From: Alkalicoccobacillus gibsonii
GTDB taxonomy: Bacteria; Bacillota; Bacilli; Bacillales; Bacillaceae_D
Reading direction: 5' to 3'
NCBI RefSeq assembly: GCF_016798245.1
Contig: NZ_JAEUZA010000003.1
Coordinates: 62,001 to 126,000 of the forward strand
DNA: 64,000 nucleotides
Position numbers and translations under genes: made by a program. This document shows, one piece after another, positions 7,539 through 14,577 of the stretch (positions are counted from its first letter, which is position 1; each line of letters opens with the position of its first letter). A model generated the notes under the pieces. That model was given only the letters and a program-made list of their open reading frames with translations, did no database searches and was not told where the DNA came from.

Positions 7539-7611
7539 GAGCCATTAGCTCAGTTGGTAGAGCATCTGACTTTTAATCAGAGGGTCGAAGGTTCGAATCC
7601 TTCATGGCTCA
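7539..7611 (+). tRNA. tRNA-Lys (UUU), CCA not encoded
   Basis: Acceptor GAGCCAT pairs with ATGGCTC, the anticodon is TTT in CTGACTTTTAATCAG, and the discriminator is A. The next bases are CTTTTT, so CCA must be added enzymatically, unlike the other four tRNAs here. The last 17 bases of the gene and three following bases recur at 7701-7720. Confidence 0.96.
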
Positions 7612-7700
7612 CTTTTTCTTTAAGTAGAGCATGATTCTCACCTACGGTTCCCCTGCTTCATTAATAAAAAGAAGTAGGAAGCAGGACTAGCATAGCGTCG

Positions 7701-7720
7701 GAATCCTTCATGGCTCACTT
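7701..7720 (+). repeat. Duplicate of the tRNA-Lys 3' end (att-like scar)
   Basis: Bases 7701-7720 are identical to 7595-7614, the T-arm 3' strand, acceptor strand and first downstream bases of tRNA-Lys. The 86 bases between the copies hold no gene. A duplicated tRNA 3' end is what integration into, or deletion from, a tRNA gene leaves behind. Confidence 0.7.
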
Positions 7721-7752
7721 CTTTTCTTGAATTTAATTAATCGTATATATAA

Positions 7753-7794
7753 AAGAAGCTGAAACTTCATTATGGAGTAAGGCTTCTTTTTTTT
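7753..7794 (+). terminator. tRNA operon terminator
   Basis: AAGAAGC...GCTTCTT, with an inner ACTTCA/TGGAGT pairing, is followed by a run of T. Confidence 0.75.
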
Positions 7795-7800
7795 GTATGA

Positions 7801-7829
7801 AATAAAAAAAGCATCTCTTTTGGAGATGA
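7801..7829 (-). terminator. Terminator of the Spo0E-like gene
   Basis: CATCTC/GAGATG stem (7811-7829); on the minus strand it is followed by TTTTTTT, and it lies directly downstream of the small gene at 7840-8001. Confidence 0.7.
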
Positions 7830-7839
7830 CAAAGGATTA

Positions 7840-8001
7840 CTAATTTGTTATGGTCTTGTATTCATTCAGTAGGTGATCTAATTCTTGGCTTCTATTAATG
7901 ATATCTGGGGAGCTTAGATCAACTGTTAAGGCCATTTTGTTTAGATCATGGCGGACTCTTTCGATTTTGTGCAAGAGTATGTTTGTTTTCTTTGATGGCA
8001 T
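7840..8001 (-). CDS. Spo0E-family aspartyl-phosphate phosphatase-like small protein
   Basis: A 53-residue protein (start MPSKKTNILLHKIERVRHDL, end SQELDHLLNEYKTITN). It has the two short helices of the Spo0E family and the family signature SQELDxLLNEY (residues 38-48). Spo0E-type proteins dephosphorylate Spo0A~P and so delay sporulation. AAAGGGG lies about nine bases before the ATG, and a hairpin with a T run follows the stop, so this is a complete monocistronic gene. It is divergent from sigW. Target specificity cannot be told from the sequence; some family members act on other proteins. Confidence 0.85.
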   Translation of the reverse strand: MPSKKTNILLHKIERVRHDLNKMALTVDLSSPDIINRSQELDHLLNEYKTITN

Positions 8002-8121
8002 TACTCGTCACCCCTTTTCTGGGAAAATAGTCCGATTTTAACATCGATACATAATTACTACCCTAATTTTATTCTTTCAAACCCCATTTTTCTGTTAAAA
8101 TAAAAAAAGTGTAATAAAAAA

Positions 8122-8147
8122 CGAAACCTTTTTTAAGCCGGTACGTA
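8122..8147 (+). promoter_or_regulatory. Sigma-W autoregulatory promoter
   Basis: CGAAAC (8122-8127), a 16-base spacer and CGTA (8144-8147) match the extracytoplasmic-function promoter recognised by SigW in B. subtilis (TGAAAC, 16 bases, CGTA), differing only in the first base. It lies 35 bases upstream of sigW. Confidence 0.82.
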
Positions 8148-8181
8148 AACGGTACAGATTGAAGCGGTCAGGGGTATTGCT

Positions 8182-8745
8182 ATGGACACATTAGTTAGGA
8201 AATTGATAATCGAAGTGAAAAAAGGGGATACTGAATCCTTTGGTGAGCTTGTCGAGTTATTTAAAGACAAGGTCTACCAAGTGGCCTATCGAATGGTTGG
8301 TCATCCACAGGAAGCTCAGGATGTGGCACAAGAAGCTTTTTTACGTGCCTATACGAACCTTGATAAATTTGATATGGATCGTAAATTCTCTACTTGGTTA
8401 TTCCGAATTGCAACAAATGTTGCGATTGACCGACTTCGTAAAAAGAAGCCTGACTTTTACTTGGAGGATAAGGTAAAAGGAACGGAAGGACTTACTTACG
8501 AATCGCAGCTTGCTGCTGACCAGGAACTTCCTGAAGATCAAGTGGTTAACTTAGAAATGCAGGAATGGATCCAATCAGAGATTAATCAGTTACCCCTTAA
8601 GTATCGATCTGCTGTTATTTTAAAATATATGGAGGATTTGTCGCTGAAAGAAATTAGTGAAATACTTGATATGCCGATTTCCACAGTGAAGACGAGAATT
8701 CATCGTGGTAGAGAGGCCCTTAGAAAACGAATGAGGAAGATTTAA
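8182..8745 (+). CDS. sigW: RNA polymerase ECF sigma factor SigW
   Basis: 187 residues, the normal length for SigW. Region 2 is seen in DVAQEAFLRAYTNLDKF and FSTWLFRIATNVAIDRLR (about residues 48-83), and region 4 in LPLKYRSAVILKYMEDLSLKEISEILDMPISTVKTRIHRGREAL (about 137-182). SigW directs the envelope-stress and antimicrobial-peptide response. AGGGG sits upstream of the ATG. The gene is preceded by a SigW-type promoter and followed 18 bases later by the anti-sigma gene, as in B. subtilis, where the same gene block follows. The identification rests on both sequence and synteny. Confidence 0.95.
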   Translation: MDTLVRKLIIEVKKGDTESFGELVELFKDKVYQVAYRMVGHPQEAQDVAQEAFLRAYTNLDKFDMDRKFSTWLFRIATNVAIDRLRKKKPDFYLEDKVKGTEGLTYESQLAADQELPEDQVVNLEMQEWIQSEINQLPLKYRSAVILKYMEDLSLKEISEILDMPISTVKTRIHRGREALRKRMRKI

Positions 8746-8763
8746 AGAAGGAGGCATATTCCT

Positions 8764-9396
8764 ATGTCGTGCGAGTCACATGTGCAAGGATTAATTCATA
8801 AGTATTTAGATGGAGACGCAACCGAAGTAGAGAAGAAAGAACTCTATCTACATGTTGAAACCTGTGAAGAATGTGATTTGCATCTTCGTGAGCTTAAGAA
8901 AGTCATTGCCTTTACCCAAAGTGCATCTCACATCGAAGCTCCTGCTAACTTCACAGATCAAGTGATGGCAAAGCTACCACCTAAAAAACAAACCGTAAAA
9001 TGGAAAAGCAAAATAAAGAAACATCCAATTCTTATAGCGGCTGCAATCTTTTTCTTATTAATGTCCGCTTCCTTCTTAACCTCTTGGTCAGGCAACGCTG
9101 AAAAGGTTACTGTATCTGGATCGGGAAATATTCAAATTGATAAAGAAACCGGCGTCGTAACCATACCAGAAGGAGAAACCATCCAAGGGGATCTAGTCGT
9201 CCGGAATGGTCAGCTTGTTGTAGAAGGAAATGTCGAAGGAGATGTCCTCCTGGTAAATAGCAAGCCGTATTATGCCTCAACTGGAGAAGTGGCCGGGGAA
9301 ATTGAGGAAGTGAACCAGGCGCTTGAGTGGGTTTGGTATAATATGAAGCATATGTTTAATGAAACGGTTTCGATTTTTGATAATGACAGTGAATGA
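8764..9396 (+). CDS. rsiW: Anti-sigma-W factor RsiW
   Basis: 210 residues. The N-terminal zinc-binding anti-sigma domain has H30-x3-C34-x2-C37 (LYLHVETCEEC). A single membrane segment lies at about residues 88-108. The extracytoplasmic part has a repetitive beta-type stretch around GDLVVRNGQLVVEGNVEGDVLL. RsiW holds SigW at the membrane until it is cut by site-1 and site-2 proteases. The gene lies 18 bases after sigW with AAGGAGG in front and shares its promoter. It is followed by a hairpin and a dispersed repeat that separate it from cdaA. Confidence 0.93.
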   Translation: MSCESHVQGLIHKYLDGDATEVEKKELYLHVETCEECDLHLRELKKVIAFTQSASHIEAPANFTDQVMAKLPPKKQTVKWKSKIKKHPILIAAAIFFLLMSASFLTSWSGNAEKVTVSGSGNIQIDKETGVVTIPEGETIQGDLVVRNGQLVVEGNVEGDVLLVNSKPYYASTGEVAGEIEEVNQALEWVWYNMKHMFNETVSIFDNDSE

Positions 9397-9400
9397 AAGA

Positions 9401-9668
9401 AGAGGCTGGGACATAATTAAAAATCAATTTGAAAAGGCGAATGATTCGATTGCAGAATCATTCGCCTTTCGTTATTTTATTTGAACAAGCGGAGGGAGAA
9501 CCTGAGACTCCTACGGAACAGAACGTGGTGAAGACACTGTAGCGGCGCTTTTCCCGCGAAAGGGGCTGAGGCCGTTCCCGTGGAAAGCGAGGGTTTCTCG
9601 TGTAGCGGATTATTTGCTATATTCGTGTTTTACTCGCTTTATTAATGTTATGTCCCGCCCTCTTTTTT
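9401..9668. repeat. Dispersed Bacillaceae-type intergenic repeat with terminal inverted repeats
   Basis: The ends AGAGGCTGGGACATAA (9401-9416) and TTATGTCCCGCCCTCT (near 9648-9663) are inverted copies with two mismatches. Inside are a strong hairpin (9433-9470) and GC-rich motifs such as CTGAGACTCCTACGG and GGGGCTGAGGCCGTTCCCGTGG. I recognise this as a type of element scattered in Bacillaceae genomes. It contains no gene, and its GC-rich core is unlike the surroundings. Confidence 0.7.
9433..9470 (+). terminator. Hairpin downstream of rsiW
   Basis: AAAGGCGAATGATTC pairs with GAATCATTCGCCTTT around seven bases, followed by CGTTATTTTATTT. It is a plausible terminator for sigW-rsiW supplied by the repeat element. 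Confidence 0.65.
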
Positions 9669-9745
9669 TGAGTTTTCCAACTAGTTCCACATAGTTTTCC
9701 ATACATTCAAAGACAAGATCTATCTCAATTCTTACGCTTATATGG

Positions 9746-9751
9746 TATAAT
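9746..9751 (+). promoter_or_regulatory. Probable -10 of the cdaA-cdaR-glmM promoter
   Basis: A perfect TATAAT lies 133 bases upstream of cdaA; the -35 is poor. A hairpin, AGACAGG/CCTGTCT (about 9820-9843), sits in the leader. I see no gene between 9669 and 9883. Confidence 0.5.
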
Positions 9752-9883
9752 GAGGCAGCTAATGTCGTAAGGTAAGGGTATAGCTCAATGACTGTTAGCG
9801 ATTGAATGAATAATGAAGGTAGACAGGCTGCTATTCCTGTCTCGTTTGTGTGAGTTTAGATTGATTTGTTTGGAGGAAAAGCA

Positions 9884-10729
9884 ATGCAGGCTATGCTTCC
9901 GTTTGATTTGCCATTTGAAAATGTTGGTTGGCTAAGTTACTTTGGTCAAATTATTGATATATTACTTGTAACGTACGTGATCTACAAGTTGATTATGATT
10001 ATTAGAGGAACCCGGGCCGTACAATTGGTCAAGGGAATAACCGTTATCTTAATTGTTTGGTTTATCAGTGGGTTCTTCGGGCTCCGAACGCTTGAGTTTA
10101 TCATGTCGCAAACACTTACATATGGGTTACTTGCGATTATTATTATCTTTCAGCCTGAGCTGAGAAGAGGTCTTGAGCAGTTGGGGAGAGGGCGCTTTTT
10201 TGCGAGTCGAACGGCGCCTAAGAATGAACCTGTGCAAAAATCAATTGATGCCATTATTAAATCGTGTACATACATGGGTAAACGAAGAATTGGAGCGCTT
10301 ATTTCAATTGAGCGTGAAACTGGCTTAAGTGATTACGCAGAAACGGGTATTTCGATGAATGCGGATCTAACGTCAGAGCTTCTCATAAATATTTTTATTC
10401 CGAACACGCCTTTGCATGATGGAGCGGTCATTCTTAAAAACGAGTCCATTCTCGCGTCAGGCTGTTACTTGCCTTTATCTGAAAATCCGTTTATTTCAAA
10501 AGAGTTGGGCACTAGACACCGTGCAGCGCTCGGAGTAAGTGAGGTTACAGATTGTATTACGATCATTGTATCTGAAGAAACAGGGAACATCTCTGTTACG
10601 AAAAACGCAGAATTACACCGTGATTTAACGGAGGAAGAACTGCGTGAAATTCTAGAAAAATCAATGCTCTCTGAAGATAAAGCATCAGCTCCATCACGCT
10701 TTAAGTGGGGAGGAAAGAAAAATGGATAG
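9884..10729 (+). CDS. cdaA: Diadenylate cyclase CdaA
   Basis: 281 residues. Three N-terminal membrane segments (about residues 22-40, 50-68 and 75-90) precede the DAC domain, with the catalytic DGA at 179-181 (NTPLHDGAVIL) and RHR at 211-213 (LGTRHRAALG). It makes cyclic di-AMP from two ATP; c-di-AMP controls potassium and osmolyte transport and is essential in many Firmicutes. GGAGG lies seven bases before the ATG at 9884, so the upstream in-frame TTG at 9866 is rejected. It overlaps cdaR by eight bases, consistent with the conserved cdaA-cdaR-glmM operon in which CdaR and GlmM modulate the cyclase. Confidence 0.96.
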   Translation: MQAMLPFDLPFENVGWLSYFGQIIDILLVTYVIYKLIMIIRGTRAVQLVKGITVILIVWFISGFFGLRTLEFIMSQTLTYGLLAIIIIFQPELRRGLEQLGRGRFFASRTAPKNEPVQKSIDAIIKSCTYMGKRRIGALISIERETGLSDYAETGISMNADLTSELLINIFIPNTPLHDGAVILKNESILASGCYLPLSENPFISKELGTRHRAALGVSEVTDCITIIVSEETGNISVTKNAELHRDLTEEELREILEKSMLSEDKASAPSRFKWGGKKNG

Positions 10730-11963
10730 GCTGTTTAATAGCCATTGGTTTGTACGGATCATTGCGTTCTTTGTAGCGCTTATGCTATTTGCTATGGTTA
10801 ACCAAGATAACCTTGGTAATCAGCCAAGTGTCTTGCCGACCATTAGTAACAGCTCCTACACACTTGAAGAAGTAGAGCTTCACGTAAATTATAATGAAGA
10901 AGAGTATGCTTTAACAGAGGCCCCCGAGACGGTACAAGTAAAATTAAGTGGGTCGAGAAGTGCATTGGCTTATTTTCAAATGATGAGACCAACGTATGAG
11001 GTTTTTGTTGATGCGACAGAGCTTGAAGAAGGGTCACATCGTGCTCGGATTGAATATCGAGGATTTCCAAGCGAATTGTCGGTAGCGGTCACACCAACAA
11101 CCGCTAATATCGAGCTTCAAGAAATTCAAACGTCATCCTTCCCTGTTCAAGTCGACTTATTGAACACAGACAGTGTGGAGGAAGGATACACGGTTGGAAC
11201 ACCAATCGTGACTCCGATTAACGTGGATGTCACAAATGCTAGAGAGTTTCTCTCGTATGCGGCTACGGCAAAGGTTTTTGTAGACATGGACAAGGCGGAT
11301 GCCACTATTGAAGACGAATATCCCGTTCACATCTATAATTCGGATGGGATTGAGCTTGAAATGGATTCAAACCCGAACTTCGTAACGGTACGAGTTCCAG
11401 TAACAAGCCCAAATAAACAAGTACCAGTTAATATCAAACGAACAGGTAAGCTGAAATCTGGGTTAAGCATTGAGCAAATTGAGCTTGAGCCAGGTGATGT
11501 CACTGTTTACGGGCCGGCCGATTATATTGAAAGTCTAGAGTCTCTCAGCGGAGTGGAACTAGATTTAAGCAAAATTGAAGAATCAACAACGATTGAGCTG
11601 GACGTGCCAGTTCCTGATGGAGCAGAACGAGTAGAACCGAAAAAGATATCCGTCAATGTGACAGTTGGTGAAGAAGAGGAACGTGAACTTTCAGGTGTAC
11701 CGCTGAATATCATGGGAAGATCTGATGAAATGTCGGCCAGGCTCGCTGCGGATCAACCGGCATACATAAATGTAACGGCTTATGGAACAGAGGAACAGTT
11801 GAATCGTATGAGCACCTCAGATTTTCAGGCATATGTTGATATCAGTGAAGAAACGGCTGGAGAAAAGGAATTACCGATTGAATTTAATGGACCACAAAAT
11901 ATTCGATTTGAACCAGATGAATCTAAAAATGCAAAATTAACAATTACCGATCAGTCTGAGTAG
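10722..11963 (+). CDS. cdaR: CdaA regulator CdaR (YbbR-domain protein)
   Basis: 413 residues. One N-terminal membrane anchor (about residues 9-25, WFVRIIAFFVALMLFAMVN) is followed by about four tandem YbbR-like beta domains, seen as repeated VQVKLSGSRSAL / ITPTTANIEL / VTVYGPADYIESLESL / INVTAYGTEEQL segments. CdaR lies outside the membrane and binds and modulates CdaA. It overlaps cdaA by eight bases and precedes glmM by 22 bases, which fixes the operon. The length and order match B. subtilis relatives. Confidence 0.94.
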   Translation: MDRLFNSHWFVRIIAFFVALMLFAMVNQDNLGNQPSVLPTISNSSYTLEEVELHVNYNEEEYALTEAPETVQVKLSGSRSALAYFQMMRPTYEVFVDATELEEGSHRARIEYRGFPSELSVAVTPTTANIELQEIQTSSFPVQVDLLNTDSVEEGYTVGTPIVTPINVDVTNAREFLSYAATAKVFVDMDKADATIEDEYPVHIYNSDGIELEMDSNPNFVTVRVPVTSPNKQVPVNIKRTGKLKSGLSIEQIELEPGDVTVYGPADYIESLESLSGVELDLSKIEESTTIELDVPVPDGAERVEPKKISVNVTVGEEEERELSGVPLNIMGRSDEMSARLAADQPAYINVTAYGTEEQLNRMSTSDFQAYVDISEETAGEKELPIEFNGPQNIRFEPDESKNAKLTITDQSE

Positions 11964-11985
11964 TTGAGTTGAAGGAGCGATGACA

Positions 11986-13338
11986 ATGGGAGTATATTTT
12001 GGAACGGACGGTGTCAGGGGTGTAGCCAATACGGAGCTCACACCTGAACTGGCGTTTAAGCTTGGAAGAGTAGGGGGTTACGTGTTAACCCAGCACAGTG
12101 AAGGGCAGCCTCGCGTTTTAATCGGAAGAGATACACGAATCTCAGGGGAAATGCTTGAAAGTGCATTAGTGGCAGGACTTCTATCGATAGGTGCAGAGGT
12201 TATGCGTCTGGGCGTAATTTCAACACCCGGTGTGGCTTACCTAACAAAAAATATCAGTGCGGACGCAGGTGTGATGATCTCAGCTTCACATAACCCTGTA
12301 CCAGATAACGGAATTAAATTTTTTGGACCGGATGGCTTTAAATTAAAGGATGCTCAGGAAGCAGAAATTGAAGCGCTATTAGACGCTGAAGAAGATACAC
12401 TTCCACGTCCAACAGGTGGAGCGCTTGGTCAAACAAACGATTATTTTGAAGGCGGACACAAGTATATCCAGTTCTTAAAACAAACGGTAGAGGATGACTT
12501 CTCAGGCATTCACGTTGCGCTTGACTGTGCAAACGGAGCGGCTTCTGCACTTGCACGCCACGTCTTTGCTGATCTTGACGCTGATATCTCTGCGATGGGC
12601 AGCACACCAAATGGAGTAAACATTAATGAAGGCTGTGGCTCCACACATCCAGAAGGACTCGCAGAATTCTTATTAGAAAAAGAAGCTGATATCGGATTAG
12701 CTTTTGATGGAGATGCTGACCGTCTGATTGCCGTTGATGAAAAAGGTCAAATCGTTGATGGCGATAAAATCATGTACATCTGTGCGAAATATTTCAAAGA
12801 ACAAGGCCGCTTGAACAACAGTACAGTGGTGACAACGGTTATGAGTAACCTTGGTTTCTACAAAGCACTCGAAGAAGCAGGCATTGATACAAAACAAACA
12901 GGCGTTGGCGACCGCTACGTGATGGAAGAAATGCGTAAAGGCAGCTTTAACCTAGGCGGTGAGCAATCAGGGCATATCATTTTCCTTGATTACATCACTA
13001 CAGGGGACGGAATCCTTTCTGCTCTACAACTTGTGAACATCATGAAAATGACAGGAAAAACGCTCTCAGAACTAGCAGAGCCAATGCAAGTCTTCCCGCA
13101 GCAGCTTGTGAACATCCGAGTAACCGATAAACACGCAGTCGAAGAAAATGCGCTAGTAAAAGAAGCGATTGAAAAGGTAGAAGCAGAAATGAACGGAAAC
13201 GGCCGCGTCCTCGTACGCCCATCAGGCACAGAACCATTAGTACGTGTCATGGTAGAAGCCGAAACCGAAGAAAAATGCACGAAATTCGTAGAAGACATCG
13301 CAGAAGTGGTACGCGCTGAGATGGGATTAAATGAATAG
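11986..13338 (+). CDS. glmM: Phosphoglucosamine mutase GlmM
   Basis: 450 residues. The start [15 protein letters not shown] is typical; AAGGAG lies eight bases before ATG 11986, while ATG 11980 is only two bases from it. The catalytic phosphoserine is S101 in MISASHNP, the metal-binding loop is FDGDADR, and the phosphate-binding loop near the C terminus is RPSGTEP. It converts glucosamine-6-phosphate to glucosamine-1-phosphate for UDP-GlcNAc and peptidoglycan synthesis. It ends the cda operon and is followed by a strong terminator. glmS, which makes its substrate, lies 3.4 kb downstream, separated by the adhA module. Confidence 0.97.
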   Translation: MGVYFGTDGVRGVANTELTPELAFKLGRVGGYVLTQHSEGQPRVLIGRDTRISGEMLESALVAGLLSIGAEVMRLGVISTPGVAYLTKNISADAGVMISASHNPVPDNGIKFFGPDGFKLKDAQEAEIEALLDAEEDTLPRPTGGALGQTNDYFEGGHKYIQFLKQTVEDDFSGIHVALDCANGAASALARHVFADLDADISAMGSTPNGVNINEGCGSTHPEGLAEFLLEKEADIGLAFDGDADRLIAVDEKGQIVDGDKIMYICAKYFKEQGRLNNSTVVTTVMSNLGFYKALEEAGIDTKQTGVGDRYVMEEMRKGSFNLGGEQSGHIIFLDYITTGDGILSALQLVNIMKMTGKTLSELAEPMQVFPQQLVNIRVTDKHAVEENALVKEAIEKVEAEMNGNGRVLVRPSGTEPLVRVMVEAETEEKCTKFVEDIAEVVRAEMGLNE

Positions 13339-13350
13339 ATAACTGATTGT

Positions 13351-13387
13351 ACCGTCCTCTTGCCTTTTGGGTGAGGGGGCGGTTTTT
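13351..13387 (+). terminator. Terminator of the cdaA-cdaR-glmM operon
   Basis: ACCGTCCTCTTGCC pairs with GGGTGAGGGGGCGGT with small bulges, followed by TTTTTT. Confidence 0.85.
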
Positions 13388-13411
13388 TGTTGGGAGAGGT
13401 GCGCGGGAGAG

Positions 13412-13473
13412 GCGCGGGAATGAGGGTGAGGTGTGCGAGTGGAGGTGAAAATGCGCGGGAATGAGGGTGAGGT
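13412..13473 (+). repeat. Two identical 21-base direct repeats
   Basis: Bases 13412-13432 are repeated exactly at 13453-13473 (each starting GCGCGGGAATGAGG). A third partial copy, GCGCGGGAGAGG, lies near 13401. They occupy the GC-rich gap between the glmM terminator and the DinB-like gene. Confidence 0.75.
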
Positions 13474-13510
13474 ACAATAAGTATTAATGATAAATAAAAA
13501 GGAGAATTAA

Positions 13511-14029
13511 ATGATCAGAGACTTACAAACCACGCATCCCATGCATCCAATTACGAACCTACTTTTTGCGGCAATTGAAGAAAATTACCAGAGGTTATGT
13601 TCGATAGTGAAAGATATCGATCAAGAGGTCCTGGATTTTAAAGGGGTAGGTGGAGAAGAGAATAGTATTGCTCAGCTCATTAAGCACCTTTCTTATGTAG
13701 ATCTTTTATGGGTTTACAGATTTAAAGGGGAGCTTATTCGGGATGAACTTGAAACAAAATATGGGCCAATGGTTGATGGGGAAGGGAATATCCCTGATGT
13801 GAATGGAATTTCTTTAGATAGTTTATTAATGGACTATCATAATGTCATCGAGCAACTACAGGATTTCTGTCTAAGCGTCTATGATGAGCATTTGACCGAC
13901 ATAGTAGAATATGATACAGAACAAGCGACTATTCGGTGGGGACTTTGGCACCTTGCTGATCACAGTAGATACCATCAAGCCCACATCAATACCCTGATAA
14001 AAACATATAAGTCCCACTACTCTAAGTAA
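13511..14029 (+). CDS. DinB-superfamily protein
   Basis: 172 residues with the four-helix DinB/YfiT-like arrangement. Potential metal-binding His residues are in LIKHLSYVDLLW (about residue 59) and in the C-terminal HLADHSRYHQAHIN (about 147-158). Proteins of this superfamily are metal-dependent and often act as thiol-dependent S-transferases, for example with bacillithiol, but the substrate here is unknown. AAAAGGAG lies eight bases before the ATG. The end of the gene can form a GTCCCA/TGGGAC hairpin without a T run. It is convergent with the MerR-type gene. Confidence 0.8.
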   Translation: MIRDLQTTHPMHPITNLLFAAIEENYQRLCSIVKDIDQEVLDFKGVGGEENSIAQLIKHLSYVDLLWVYRFKGELIRDELETKYGPMVDGEGNIPDVNGISLDSLLMDYHNVIEQLQDFCLSVYDEHLTDIVEYDTEQATIRWGLWHLADHSRYHQAHINTLIKTYKSHYSK

Positions 14030-14041
14030 TGGGACCCAACC

Positions 14042-14428
14042 TCAGCTCTTATGAATCTCTTCCGTCCCAGCCTCAACCGCAGTCATATAGTAGTGACATT
14101 TATGATCAATGATCTCCATTGTCTTTTTTAATTCTTCCATCTGTGCCTCCACCTTTGCTTTCCTTTCTAGAAACATCTCGTATCTCTGGGTTAAAGAGGA
14201 GTCTCCTTCCTGGCACCATTGGATAAAGCCTTTAATTTCTTTTAGTGGCATACCGGTAAGCTTTAGGCATTGAATGATTCTTAGTGCTTCAATGTCTGAG
14301 TCTTTAAATAGTCGTTGGCCGCTTGGAGACCTTTCAACAAAAGGCATGAGTCCTTCTTTGTCATAGTAACGAAGGGTATGAACTGTTAAATCTAATGTTT
14401 CGGCAACTTCTCCGATTGAATATGTCTT
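14042..14428 (-). CDS. MerR-family regulator of the adhA region (AdhR-like), start codon unclear
   Basis: The reading frame encodes a full MerR protein: the winged helix KTYSIGEVAETLDLTVHTLRYYDKEGLMPF, then SGQRLFKDSDIEALRIIQCLKLTGMPLKEIK and a coiled coil. The helix-turn-helix is encoded upstream of the first ATG (14347), yet no ATG, GTG or TTG occurs in frame between the ribosome binding site (AAGGAG at 14435-14440) and the Lys codon at 14428. A TTG at 14432 is followed by TAA; one extra T at 14429 would explain this. So the gene is frameshifted at its start, uses a rare codon, or the base is an error. AdhR-type regulators sense aldehydes through a Cys and activate divergent genes; Cys33 (from Met14347) and one other are present. 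Confidence 0.75.
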   Translation of the reverse strand, partial: KTYSIGEVAETLDLTVHTLRYYDKEGLMPFVERSPSGQRLFKDSDIEALRIIQCLKLTGMPLKEIKGFIQWCQEGDSSLTQRYEMFLERKAKVEAQMEELKKTMEIIDHKCHYYMTAVEAGTEEIHKS

Positions 14429-14488
14429 ACAAATCTCCTTTTCCTAATCCGTTTTTCAACCATCCTATCATGATCAGAAAGTTTAAGC

Positions 14489-14519
14489 TTGACCTAGAGT
14501 TAACTTTAGGGATTAATCT
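14489..14519 (+). promoter_or_regulatory. MerR-type promoter and operator of adhA
   Basis: TTGACC (14489-14494) and TAATCT (14514-14519) are separated by 19 bases, the over-long spacer that MerR activators correct. The spacer is centred on the near-palindrome CCTAGAGTTAACTTTAGG (14493-14510). Confidence 0.85.
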
Positions 14520-14577
14520 TACACTCATAAGGGAAAAGAACCCTTAGAATCTGAATTCATATGGAGGTCATACATTT

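Noticed and set aside
7612-7700. Sixth tRNA gene in the segment between the tRNA-Lys end repeats
   Set aside because: No cloverleaf can be drawn; only the 3' end portion is duplicated, without anticodon arm or 5' acceptor strand.
12338-13298. Several open frames on the strand opposite glmM
   Set aside because: They lie wholly inside a strongly identified gene, have no ribosome binding sites and carry repetitive or Ser/Arg-rich translations typical of antisense frames.
14042-14347. MerR gene starting at ATG 14347 as a natural 101-residue protein
   Set aside because: That start removes the helix-turn-helix that is clearly encoded upstream in the same frame, and the only ribosome binding site lies upstream of the full-length frame.
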